Assembly: GCA_026417195.1 (NCBI GenBank)
Contig: JAOADS010000033.1
Coordinates: forward strand, 4,263 to 15,180
Direction: 5' to 3'
DNA from: Ignavibacteria bacterium
Lineage (GTDB): Bacteria; Bacteroidota; Ignavibacteria; Tepidaquicellales; OLB5
Length of the DNA: 10,918 nt
Part shown: one piece after another, positions 1-6,682 of the stretch
Numbering within the stretch: the stretch's first letter is position 1
Layout of the letters: every line of letters begins with the position of its first letter
The notes under the pieces: model-generated
Databases searched by the model: none
The model's input: the letters and a program-made list of their open reading frames with translations, nothing else
What the model was told of the DNA's origin: nothing
Program-made: the position numbers and the translations under genes

Positions 1-179
1 CATTAATATCGAAGATTATTTCTCTTCTGATATTATGGATGGGTATCTTACTATCAGCTGTAATAGCTACCGAAAACGTTTACGTAAGGGTTCTGCTTAT
101 AATGATTGCTGTTGGCGTAACCTGGCACATTCTGGCTATAAAAACAGCTAATGTCAGGAATCACGAATTAAAGAATTAA
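1..179 (+). CDS. C-terminal end of a small membrane protein, DUF454/YbaN-like (partial)
   Basis: An open frame enters from the left edge (first full codon at base 3) and stops with TAA at 177-179, giving 58 visible residues. It shows two hydrophobic stretches, roughly ISLLILWMGILLSAVIA and VRVLLIMIAVGVTWHILAI, separated by a short polar turn containing ENVY, followed by a polar tail. This layout, two closing membrane helices with a conserved-looking Trp and a short hydrophilic end, resembles the C-terminus of the DUF454 (YbaN) inner-membrane family, whose function is unknown. The family call is from pattern memory only and the diagnostic N-terminal half lies outside the window. Only two bases separate its stop from the ruvB start, so the two are probably co-transcribed. 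Confidence 0.55.
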   Translation, partial: LISKIISLLILWMGILLSAVIATENVYVRVLLIMIAVGVTWHILAIKTANVRNHELKN

Positions 180-181
180 TA

Positions 182-1216
182 ATGCCCAGAACAAAGGCAA
201 TTTCTTCCAATCCCTCAGCTGAAGACAGGGAATTGCTCAATATCCTGAGGCCCAAAACATTTAAGGATTTTACCGGACAGGAGAAAATTAAAGGCAATTT
301 AAGTATTTCTGTTCAAAGTTCCAGAAAAAGAAACGACTCACTTGAACATATACTTTTTACCGGCCCTCCCGGCCTCGGCAAAACAACCCTCGCATATATA
401 ATCGCTTCTGAAATGGGTTCAAGGATAATTACTACTTCTGGTCCTGTTTTGGAAAAACCGGGTGATATTGCCGGTATGCTCACCAAACTTGAAAAAGGAG
501 ATATACTTTTTATAGATGAGATACACAGAATATCCAAGCCTATAGAGGAATATCTTTATTCTGCTATGGAAGATTACAGACTTGATATAATAATAGATCA
601 GGGACCAGGAGCCAGAAGCGTTTCCCTTCAGCTGGAGAAATTTACTCTTATAGGTTCAACCACAAGAGCCGGACTTTTAAGCTCTCCGCTTCTTGATCGC
701 TTTGGAATAAGATGCAGACTTAATTATTACAGCACGAATGAACTTGCTGAAATTGTTATACGTTCCTCCGGAATTCTGAACATAAATATTACAGAAGAAG
801 GTGCTGAAACAATAGCAAGACGTTCACGCGGGACGCCAAGGATTGCTAATCGTTTACTTAAATTAACAAGGGATCTTGCAACCGTCAAAGACATTGATAT
901 AATTACTCCCGAGATAGCAGATGAGTGTCTCAATAACTGGGAAATAGATCACAGGGGACTGGATGAACTTGACAAAAAGATCCTTCTTACCATAATAGAT
1001 ACTTACAAAGGCGGACCTGTTGGCCTGAATGCGATAGCTGTCTCTGTAGGCGAAGAAGCAGGAACAATAGAAGAAGTTTACGAGCCTTTCCTTATTCAGG
1101 AAGGCTTTATACGCAGAACGGCACGTGGCAGGGAAGCTACAGAGCTTGCATACGAACATCTGGGAATAAAACCTGTTAAAACTGCAAAACATAATCAAAA
1201 CACATTATTTGATTAA
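182..1216 (+). CDS. ruvB: Holliday junction branch migration DNA helicase RuvB
   Basis: RuvB is the hexameric AAA+ motor that, with RuvA, drives branch migration of Holliday junctions during recombinational repair in the cytoplasm. All family landmarks are visible in 344 residues, the usual length: N-terminal LRPKTFKDFTGQ (22-33), Walker A GPPGLGKT (61-68), Walker B ILFIDE followed by IHR (108-116), sensor 1 around GSTTRAGLLSSPL, arginine finger R173 in DRFGI, sensor 2 RGTPR (216-220), and the C-terminal winged-helix DNA-binding domain with GGPVGLNAIA and EPFLIQEGFIRRTARGR. The ATG at 182 places the conserved region at the normal distance; no Shine-Dalgarno sequence is seen. The last 8 bases overlap the start of the DNA glycosylase gene, putting two DNA-repair genes in tandem. 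ruvA and ruvC are not in the window. Confidence 0.98.
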   Translation: MPRTKAISSNPSAEDRELLNILRPKTFKDFTGQEKIKGNLSISVQSSRKRNDSLEHILFTGPPGLGKTTLAYIIASEMGSRIITTSGPVLEKPGDIAGMLTKLEKGDILFIDEIHRISKPIEEYLYSAMEDYRLDIIIDQGPGARSVSLQLEKFTLIGSTTRAGLLSSPLLDRFGIRCRLNYYSTNELAEIVIRSSGILNINITEEGAETIARRSRGTPRIANRLLKLTRDLATVKDIDIITPEIADECLNNWEIDHRGLDELDKKILLTIIDTYKGGPVGLNAIAVSVGEEAGTIEEVYEPFLIQEGFIRRTARGREATELAYEHLGIKPVKTAKHNQNTLFD

Positions 1217-1805
1217 TTCCAGACTTCCAGATGATTTTTATAAAAGGAACTGCTTAGAGGTTGCCTTCGAACTTCTTGGAAAAATACTTGTAAGGATTAA
1301 AAACGGTACATTATACTCAGGCATTATAGTTGAAACTGAAGCATACGAAGCTGGAAATGATGAAGCCTCACACTCATTCATTGGCAAAACTGAAAGAAAT
1401 AAAATGATGTTTGAAGAGGGAGGGAAAGCTTATGTGTACTTCATATACGGCAATCATTATTGCTTTAATGTTGTTACGGGCAGAGCTGGAGAGGGCAGTG
1501 CTGTTCTCATCAGAGCAGTAGAACCTGTTTGCGGTATAGATCAAATGATGAGAAACAGAAAAACTACTAATATTCTGAATCTCACAAACGGTCCGGGCAA
1601 GCTAACCGAGGCTATGGAAATAAATATGAAACTTAATGGTAAAAAACTTTCCGGAAATGAGATATTTATCTCAGATAATCCTCTGGGCTCAGTATTGAAT
1701 ATTTCCGTTTCATCCAGAATAGGAATATCCCGAGCAACGGAGAAACTTAACAGATTTTATTTAAAATTTAATCCCTTCATATCTACTTACTTTGATAAAA
1801 ACTGA
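1209..1805 (+). CDS. mpg: 3-methyladenine DNA glycosylase (AAG/MPG family)
   Basis: This family excises alkylated and deaminated purines (3-methyladenine, hypoxanthine) to begin base excision repair. The 198 residues match the bacterial AAG fold from end to end: LPDDFYKRN near the start, LLGKILV (22-28), GIIVETEAY (38-46) with the expected catalytic Glu42 and intercalating Tyr46, ASHS with His55, KTERN (60-64), YVYFIYG (75-81), RAVEP, LTNGPGKL, and a C-terminal SRIGISRA. The start is TTG at 1209-1211, inside the end of ruvB (8-base overlap). It is preferred because the conserved N-terminal LPxxFY lies only five residues later and the next in-frame Met is far downstream, beyond the catalytic Glu. 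The 3' end overlaps the next gene by 14 bases. Translational coupling with ruvB is an inference. Confidence 0.95.
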   Translation: MINSRLPDDFYKRNCLEVAFELLGKILVRIKNGTLYSGIIVETEAYEAGNDEASHSFIGKTERNKMMFEEGGKAYVYFIYGNHYCFNVVTGRAGEGSAVLIRAVEPVCGIDQMMRNRKTTNILNLTNGPGKLTEAMEINMKLNGKKLSGNEIFISDNPLGSVLNISVSSRIGISRATEKLNRFYLKFNPFISTYFDKN

Positions 1806-2520
1806 AAATCTCGTTAAGGTCTATAATGGAAGCAAAAAAGCTCTGGACGGAATATCGTTTTCAGTTGAGAGAGGAGAAATTTGTGCATATATAGGACCTA
1901 ACGGAGCAGGCAAAAGCACCACAATGAAAATTCTGAACGGGATGATCAAACCGGATGGAGGCTCTGCCTGGATGAATGGAATTAACGTATCAGAAAATCC
2001 AGCTGATGTGAAGAGAATCACCGGTTACGTACCTGAGTCAGGTGCGTTATTCCTTTCTCTTTCACCTTATGAATATCTGGAATTTGTATGCAGGATGTAT
2101 GAAATACCCGAAAAGATTCTTAAGCAAAGGATATTCAGCTTTCTTGAAACGTTTGGTTTAAAAGAGGAGTTTTCAACACCTATGCATACATTTTCAAAGG
2201 GCATGAAACAGAAAGTGCTTATAATTTCATCACTTATTCATGATCCGGAAATAATATTGTGGGATGAACCTTTCAGCGGAATAGATTATGAGACTTCACT
2301 CTTTCTGAGGAACCTTACAAAAGAACTTGCTTCAGACGGGAAAACTTTTTTATACTCAACTCATGTAATTGAAACCATTTCCAAACTGTGTACAAGGTTT
2401 ATATTTATTGATTCGGGCGTTATACGGGCCGATGAATTAATAACAAATGAGAACAAAACGGATGAATTGATAAGGAAATTTACGGAGAAGACTTTATATG
2501 GCTCTAAAGAAAAAACATAA
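1792..2520 (+). CDS. ABC transporter ATP-binding protein (ABC-2/EcsA-NatA type)
   Basis: A complete 242-residue nucleotide-binding domain of an ABC transporter. Visible motifs in order: Walker A GPNGAGKST (35-43), a Q-loop region of the form GYVPES (78-83) in which the Gln is replaced as is common in ABC-2 exporters, signature FSKGMKQ (134-140), Walker B IILWDEP (154-160) with catalytic Glu159, D-loop GID, and switch His191 in STHV. The FSKGMKQ form of the signature is typical of NatA/YxlF/EcsA-like export ATPases rather than importers. The start is TTG at 1792-1794, overlapping the glycosylase gene by 14 bases; it gives the expected opening IKTENLVKVYNG. No permease gene lies on either side, so its membrane partner and substrate are unknown. 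The short C-terminal tail (about 205-242) is charged and ends in KEKT. Confidence 0.93.
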   Translation: MIKTENLVKVYNGSKKALDGISFSVERGEICAYIGPNGAGKSTTMKILNGMIKPDGGSAWMNGINVSENPADVKRITGYVPESGALFLSLSPYEYLEFVCRMYEIPEKILKQRIFSFLETFGLKEEFSTPMHTFSKGMKQKVLIISSLIHDPEIILWDEPFSGIDYETSLFLRNLTKELASDGKTFLYSTHVIETISKLCTRFIFIDSGVIRADELITNENKTDELIRKFTEKTLYGSKEKT

Positions 2521-2531
2521 ACCCGGATGAC

Positions 2532-4454
2532 GTGAGATTTTTCAGAATATATTTTATTTCCTTTGTTTTCTCTTATCTTAGTTTCTCTCAGGCGGATTTC
2601 ACTGACATACAAACCTTCATCGATTCCAACATAACAAGAAATTTTTCTGATACTTATTTTGATAATTCCGTTAATTCAGTCCGTATGGTTTCCAAGATAA
2701 ATTACTTTTTTAAAAGCAGGAATATTTTTCTGAATGCAAAGAATTTTTATTCATCCTCAGTTACAAAACTTTCAAAAAACCTTTACAGAGATTTTGATAA
2801 CCTTAAAGTAAGCAGCGGATATTACATAAACCCGGATACAAGGATGTCCTTGAACTATAAGGGGCAATTCTTCTCTGATGACAGGTCGCTGAATCTGAAA
2901 GAAAGTTCATCAAATACATTCTATGTTGCTACTGAATATGACGGTATTTACCGGGGTTCACAGATAAATTCATTCCTTTATGCTGGTTATAAATCTGAAT
3001 ATCAGCTGGATGAATATAACAGAGGCTTCAGTACCTACGGTGAATTCAATGTCTATAATTATGATGTATTTGACTTCATAGCTGACGCACAGCTGAAGGC
3101 CGGATATGACTATCTTCAGCAAAGGGTGAAATCAATGTTTCTTTCAAGACTTTATTTTGAGAGATCGTTTGAAAACAATCTTGCAAGAAATGAGTTTGAC
3201 GGTGTTTTCGTAAGAACAAGGAAGGATTTTTATTTCCCTGCTGACTTTAATACTATTAATCAGTTTGGCATAAAAAATAATATAGAAACAAGGAAAGAAA
3301 ACTCTGTAAAGATTTTCAACAGATTTGATTACTCGCTTAACAGCAATATTTCTTTCATTATCACCCTGCAACCTTATTTCAGAAAAGTAACTAAAGAAAA
3401 CCTGTATGTACCTTCGCTCACCATACAACAGCCTTCCCTGTATGATACGGAAATTCAGGAAATATCCTTAAACGGAGAAGTAACTCTTAATGCAAACATT
3501 AATAAATTCAATTTACAGCTTAAAGCTTTTTACAGGGAACGGGATGAAAAGAATTTTCTCATTAACCCTCAGAAAATTAACAACAGTTTTATAAACATAA
3601 TTCAGGATAACGAATCAAATAAAAATAATCAGCTTTCTTTCTTCCAGTTAAATTCACTGATATACTATAACCTTAATTTCATGAACAGAATTGAACTTTC
3701 CGGCAGTGCTTCCATACTAAAGTATGACACTCCGAGTTCAAGGAACTATGAAGACAGGGATGAATTAGGCTATAACTTTTATGTAGGACATCGCTTTACT
3801 AATCTTAGAAATCTTACTGTAGTTACTGCTGCAGATTTAAGTCTCTATCATACAGTCTATATTTTTTCCCAGAGAAGTTCAAACAATAACTGGAACAGAG
3901 TTATAAGATTCACTTCCAAAAGTTACTTTACGCCCTCATCTCATTTCAGAAATGTAGCGCAGTTTTCAGTTCTTGCAAATTACACTGTCTATGATTTTGA
4001 AGATATAGTGTCATCTGTGAAGAGCTATGTTTTTCGCCAGTTAAACCTGAAAGATTCTGTAATAATTCTGCTCCCGTATAATTTAGGGGCTGACCTGCTG
4101 GCAGAAATTAAATTTTACGAAAGAGGTGAACTTAACTGGAACAGTTTCAGCCAGAGACCTGTAGGTTACTTTGAGGATAAAATTTTTAATCCGAAATTAA
4201 ACTATTTTTTTAATAAATTTATAACACTTTCAGCCGGCTATAAATATTATGAGCAGAAGAAGTATAAATACACACAAGGTATTAAGATTTTAGATTCGTA
4301 TCTGAGAAATTACGGACCATTTGCAATACTTAAAGTAAACTGGAAGAATAATTCAAAGATTGAGATAAACGCGAGCTATGATTATTATTATCTTTCAGAT
4401 AAAATCACGGATCGTAACTTTAATATCCAGATAATATCAATCTGGAATTTTTAA
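2532..4454 (+). CDS. Unrecognised outer-membrane beta-barrel protein
   Basis: I do not recognise this 640-residue protein by family. What can be seen: a GTG start at 2532-2534 opening a signal peptide (Arg2 and Arg5, a hydrophobic stretch to about residue 18, likely signal-peptidase I site S-Q-A after residue 21). The mature chain is rich in Asn, Ser, Tyr and Phe, has long runs of alternating polar/hydrophobic residues bounded by aromatics (for example LTVVTAADLSLYHTVYIF and INASYDYYYLSD), no cysteine, and ends in ISIWNF with a terminal Phe, as expected for barrels folded by BamA. These point to an outer-membrane barrel with many strands. Losing the GTG would remove the signal peptide, as the next in-frame Met follows the cleavage site. 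It lies 11 bases after an ABC ATPase and 3 bases before an RsbW-like ATPase. Substrate or role is unknown. Confidence 0.8.
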   Translation: MRFFRIYFISFVFSYLSFSQADFTDIQTFIDSNITRNFSDTYFDNSVNSVRMVSKINYFFKSRNIFLNAKNFYSSSVTKLSKNLYRDFDNLKVSSGYYINPDTRMSLNYKGQFFSDDRSLNLKESSSNTFYVATEYDGIYRGSQINSFLYAGYKSEYQLDEYNRGFSTYGEFNVYNYDVFDFIADAQLKAGYDYLQQRVKSMFLSRLYFERSFENNLARNEFDGVFVRTRKDFYFPADFNTINQFGIKNNIETRKENSVKIFNRFDYSLNSNISFIITLQPYFRKVTKENLYVPSLTIQQPSLYDTEIQEISLNGEVTLNANINKFNLQLKAFYRERDEKNFLINPQKINNSFINIIQDNESNKNNQLSFFQLNSLIYYNLNFMNRIELSGSASILKYDTPSSRNYEDRDELGYNFYVGHRFTNLRNLTVVTAADLSLYHTVYIFSQRSSNNNWNRVIRFTSKSYFTPSSHFRNVAQFSVLANYTVYDFEDIVSSVKSYVFRQLNLKDSVIILLPYNLGADLLAEIKFYERGELNWNSFSQRPVGYFEDKIFNPKLNYFFNKFITLSAGYKYYEQKKYKYTQGIKILDSYLRNYGPFAILKVNWKNNSKIEINASYDYYYLSDKITDRNFNIQIISIWNF

Positions 4455-4457
4455 CAC

Positions 4458-4871
4458 ATGAAAAAACTTTTTCTTGAAATAGAATCCCAGAGAAACAGAA
4501 TTAAAGAAGTAGAAAACCTTATGTTCCAGGCAAATTCAGAATTCGGCTTGAGTGAAAATGATTACAATAAAATGATGATTGGTGTTACGGAAATAGCTAT
4601 AAATGCTATAGTTCACGGTAATAAGGAAAATATATCTAAAAAAGTAAAATTAAGCGTTGAGTACAATAGTGAAAAGATGATAATAACTATCTGTGACGAA
4701 GGGGAAGGATTTGATTATGAAAATCTTCAGGATCCCACAAGTCCGGAAAACATTATGGATGTTCACGGAAGAGGGATATTCATTGCAAAAGCTATGGTTG
4801 ATGACTTAAAATATACTCACAGAAAAGATAACGGATCAGAATTTATTCTCACAGTTTATAAGAAAGGGTAG
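4458..4871 (+). CDS. RsbW/SpoIIAB-like anti-sigma-type ATPase (HATPase_c)
   Basis: A 137-residue stand-alone GHKL ATPase domain like the anti-sigma factor/serine kinase family (RsbW, SpoIIAB, BtrW). Members bind ATP, sequester a sigma factor or other target, and phosphorylate a STAS-domain antagonist. Seen here: N-box EIAINAIVHGN (45-55) with Glu45, Asn49 and His53; G1 box DEGEGF (80-85); a flexible lid region; G2 box HGRGIFIAKAM (103-113); and closing GSEFILTVYK. All nucleotide-contact motifs look intact, so the protein is probably active. There is no sensor, DHp or receiver domain, which excludes a classical histidine kinase. The ATG is three bases after the upstream stop, so it is probably co-transcribed with the outer-membrane gene. 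No STAS antagonist, PP2C phosphatase or sigma-factor gene is in the window, so its partner is unknown. Confidence 0.88.
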   Translation: MKKLFLEIESQRNRIKEVENLMFQANSEFGLSENDYNKMMIGVTEIAINAIVHGNKENISKKVKLSVEYNSEKMIITICDEGEGFDYENLQDPTSPENIMDVHGRGIFIAKAMVDDLKYTHRKDNGSEFILTVYKKG

Positions 4872-4885
4872 TGATTTAGTGAAAA

Positions 4886-5818
4886 CTAATAATCAAGCTT
4901 GTCAAGAACGTCCATGACTTCCTTGACCGCAGCAGCTGATAATTTAACAAGTTTCATTTCTTCATCGTTAAGCTGAAGTTCAATAATCTTTTCAATTCCG
5001 TTTTTACCTAATATTACCGGAACACCCATGTAAACCTTATTAAGTCCGTATTGTCCTTCCAGCCAGGCACATACCGGGAAAACCCTTTTCTGATCACGGA
5101 CAATAGCCTCAGCCATCTGGGCAGCGGCTGAGCCAGGAGCATACCATGCAGATGTACCTAATAAATTGACAATTTCGCCTCCTCCCTTTTTAGTTCTTTC
5201 TATAATAGAGTTCAATCTGTTTTCATCTATAAGCTCAGTTACGGGTATTCCTCCAACTGTTGTGTAACGGGGAAGAGGAACCATAGTATCACCGTGTCCA
5301 CCCATAAGTACAGCCTGAATATCCTTCGGGGAAACGTTTAACTCTGTGGCCAGAAAAGCCTTATATCGTGCCGTATCAAGTATTCCTGCCATACCGAAAA
5401 CTTTCGATGATGGTAGTTTTGAATGTATGTAGGCACAGTAGGTCATTACATCAAGCGGATTTGAAACAACTATGATTATAGTATCAGGTGAGTGTTTTAT
5501 TACGCTCTCAGTAACAGATTTAACTATCTTTGCATTTGTTGATATGAGATCATCTCTTGACATACCGGGTTTTCTCGGCAGACCTGAAGTAATTATTACA
5601 ATATCTGAAGAAGCTGTTTTTGTGTAGTCGTTAGTTGTTCCGATAACCCTTGTGTCGTACATATTTATAGGAGAACTCTGCCATATATCTAGTGCTTTGC
5701 CTTCTGCAAGGTTTTCCTTGATGTCAAGTAAAACAACTTCATTTGCAATTTCATGGTGAGCTAAAACCTCCGCACATGTTGCGCCTACGTTACCGGCTCC
5801 GATAACAGATATTTTCAT
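4886..5818 (-). CDS. mdh: Malate dehydrogenase, LDH-like (MDH type 3)
   Basis: NAD-dependent oxidation of malate to oxaloacetate in the TCA cycle, or the reverse in a reductive cycle. The 310 residues match the LDH-like malate dehydrogenase family, including the Chlorobi enzymes of the same length. Evidence: Rossmann motif GAGNVG (7-12); Asp32 at the end of the second strand, favouring NAD over NADP; LPRKPGMSRDDL (80-91), where Arg82 sits at the position that selects malate (Gln in lactate dehydrogenases) and Arg88 binds substrate; Asn120 in VSNPLD; Asp148 and Arg151 in GILDTAR; catalytic His175 in GGHGDTMVP. The ATG is followed directly by KISVIGAG, so the start is secure. It follows rpmA by 35 bases on the same strand and converges on the RsbW-like gene with a 14-base gap. 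Confidence 0.97.
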   Translation of the reverse strand: MKISVIGAGNVGATCAEVLAHHEIANEVVLLDIKENLAEGKALDIWQSSPINMYDTRVIGTTNDYTKTASSDIVIITSGLPRKPGMSRDDLISTNAKIVKSVTESVIKHSPDTIIIVVSNPLDVMTYCAYIHSKLPSSKVFGMAGILDTARYKAFLATELNVSPKDIQAVLMGGHGDTMVPLPRYTTVGGIPVTELIDENRLNSIIERTKKGGGEIVNLLGTSAWYAPGSAAAQMAEAIVRDQKRVFPVCAWLEGQYGLNKVYMGVPVILGKNGIEKIIELQLNDEEMKLVKLSAAAVKEVMDVLDKLDY

Positions 5819-5853
5819 GTTTTAAGATGGTTTTGTTACAGATTTTAGTTTTA

Positions 5854-6123
5854 TCAGTTATTGATTGCTTCGGCAGGTAATACGCTTACCTTTTTCTTTG
5901 TTTTGGAATGATTTGAAAATTTCACGTGACCATCTATGAGGGAAAAAATCGTATCATCTTTTCCTAACCCTACATTCAGACCGGGTAGGAATTTTGTTCC
6001 TCTTTGTCTTACTATGATATTTCCTGCTCTGACGAACTCTCCTCCGAATCTTTTAACGCCTAATCTTTTAGACTGACTGTCTCTGCCGTTTTTTGTGCTT
6101 CCTAATCCTTTTTTGTGTGCCAT
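5854..6123 (-). CDS. rpmA: 50S ribosomal protein L27
   Basis: L27 sits near the peptidyl-transferase centre of the 50S subunit. The 89 residues are characteristic: MAHKKGLGSTKNGRDS at the N-terminus, then SKRLGVKRFGGEFVRAGN, RQRGTKFLPG, GLGKDDTIF and a C-terminal GHVKF followed by a Lys-rich end. The N-terminus begins directly with MAHKKG, so there is no cleavable N-terminal extension of the kind seen in Firmicutes, and the L27 tail needs no Prp-type protease. The ATG begins one base after the rplU stop codon, the conserved rplU-rpmA order, so the two are certainly co-transcribed and probably translationally coupled. Confidence 0.98.
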   Translation of the reverse strand: MAHKKGLGSTKNGRDSQSKRLGVKRFGGEFVRAGNIIVRQRGTKFLPGLNVGLGKDDTIFSLIDGHVKFSNHSKTKKKVSVLPAEAINN

Positions 6124-6124
6124 T

Positions 6125-6433
6125 TTATTTTATTGAGTTTATTTCTATTTCTGTATATTGCTGGCGATGCCCTTTAGTTCTTTTATAATTTTTTCTTCTT
6201 TTCTTTTTAAATACAATAATCTTTTCATCTTTGATGTGACTGATAACTGTTGCTTCGACCTTCATATCCAGTTTAGGAGATCCGATCTTAAACGATTTAT
6301 CATCACTACTGAAAAGCAGTACATCGGAGAAAGTTACCTTATCTCCTTCTTTCGCACTTAATTTAGGCACGAAGACCCTGTCATTTTCTGATATTTTATA
6401 CTGTTTTCCCTTAATATCTACAATTGCAAACAT
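6125..6433 (-). CDS. rplU: 50S ribosomal protein L21
   Basis: L21 binds 23S rRNA in the large subunit. The 102 residues open with MFAIVDIKGKQYKISENDRV, the family's hallmark (FAIVxxGGKQYKV), and close with a strongly basic stretch KKKRRKNYKRTKGHRQ followed by YTEIEI, both expected for L21. Length is typical. It lies 36 bases downstream of tRNA-Ala on the same strand and one base before rpmA. No separate promoter is evident in those 36 bases, so transcription probably begins upstream of the tRNA, with the mRNA released by tRNA processing. Confidence 0.98.
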   Translation of the reverse strand: MFAIVDIKGKQYKISENDRVFVPKLSAKEGDKVTFSDVLLFSSDDKSFKIGSPKLDMKVEATVISHIKDEKIIVFKKKRRKNYKRTKGHRQQYTEIEINSIK

Positions 6434-6469
6434 TTGAATTTATCGGTTTATTTTAAAAATTCTTCAATG

Positions 6470-6542
<73 letters not shown>

Positions 6543-6563
6543 AAGAGTATTAATTTTGAATAA

Positions 6564-6595
6564 CAAATTTAACAAAAATACGTTCAACTTTCAAA
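6564..6595 (-). promoter_or_regulatory. Bacteroidota-type promoter for tRNA-Ala/rplU/rpmA
   Basis: On the minus strand TTTG (6595-6592) is followed after 20 bases by TAAATTTG (6571-6564). This matches the -33 TTTG / -7 TAnnTTTG consensus known for the Bacteroidota primary sigma factor. The -7 element ends 21 bases before the first base of the tRNA, leaving room for a start site and a short leader. The region is A+T-rich, so chance matches are possible, but every defined base of both elements fits. Confidence 0.6.
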
Positions 6596-6601
6596 CCATA
6601 G

Positions 6602-6625
6602 AAAAAAGCACATAAATGCTTTTTT
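6602..6625. repeat. Short inverted repeat in the divergent intergenic gap
   Basis: AAAAAAGCA (6602-6610) and TGCTTTTTT (6617-6625) are perfect reverse complements around the six-base loop CATAAA. It resembles a weak bidirectional intrinsic terminator, with an A run and a T run around a short core, but only two of nine pairs are G-C. It lies between two divergent genes, so no obvious transcript ends here; it could insulate the two promoters or be a by-product of A+T richness. Confidence 0.45.
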
Positions 6626-6626
6626 A

Positions 6627-6655
6627 TTGTCATTTTAAGTCTTATATGTTATAAA
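6627..6655 (+). promoter_or_regulatory. Candidate sigma70-like promoter for the glycan cluster
   Basis: TTGTCA (6627-6632) and TATAAA (6650-6655) are separated by 17 bases, each one mismatch from the E. coli consensus. Transcription would start near 6662, about 20 bases before the methyltransferase TTG start. In such A+T-rich sequence the match could be chance, and it is of a different style from the tRNA promoter on the other strand. Confidence 0.35.
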
Positions 6656-6682
6656 TATCTTGCATAGTTCATTTATTTTATT

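Noticed and set aside
863..1198. 111-codon open frame on the minus strand inside ruvB
   Set aside because: It lies antisense to the conserved C-terminal half of RuvB, has a low-complexity Cys/Phe/Tyr-rich translation and no recognisable domain; an antisense shadow.
3144..3428. 94-codon minus-strand open frame inside the outer-membrane gene
   Set aside because: No family features, and the plus-strand barrel frame is uninterrupted with signal peptide and proper C-terminus.
4876..4889. Small hairpin TTAGT-GAAA-ACTAA between the convergent genes, as a bidirectional terminator
   Set aside because: Only five mostly A-T pairs, no T run on either side, and it overlaps the mdh stop codon; too weak to annotate.
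4886..5818. Lactate dehydrogenase as an alternative name for mdh
   Set aside because: Arg82 occupies the substrate-specificity position where lactate dehydrogenases carry Gln, and the whole chain resembles LDH-like malate dehydrogenases.
6158..6361. 67-codon plus-strand open frame opposite rplU
   Set aside because: Entirely antisense to the unmistakable L21 gene; the Phe/Ile-rich translation comes from reading its Lys-rich codons backwards.
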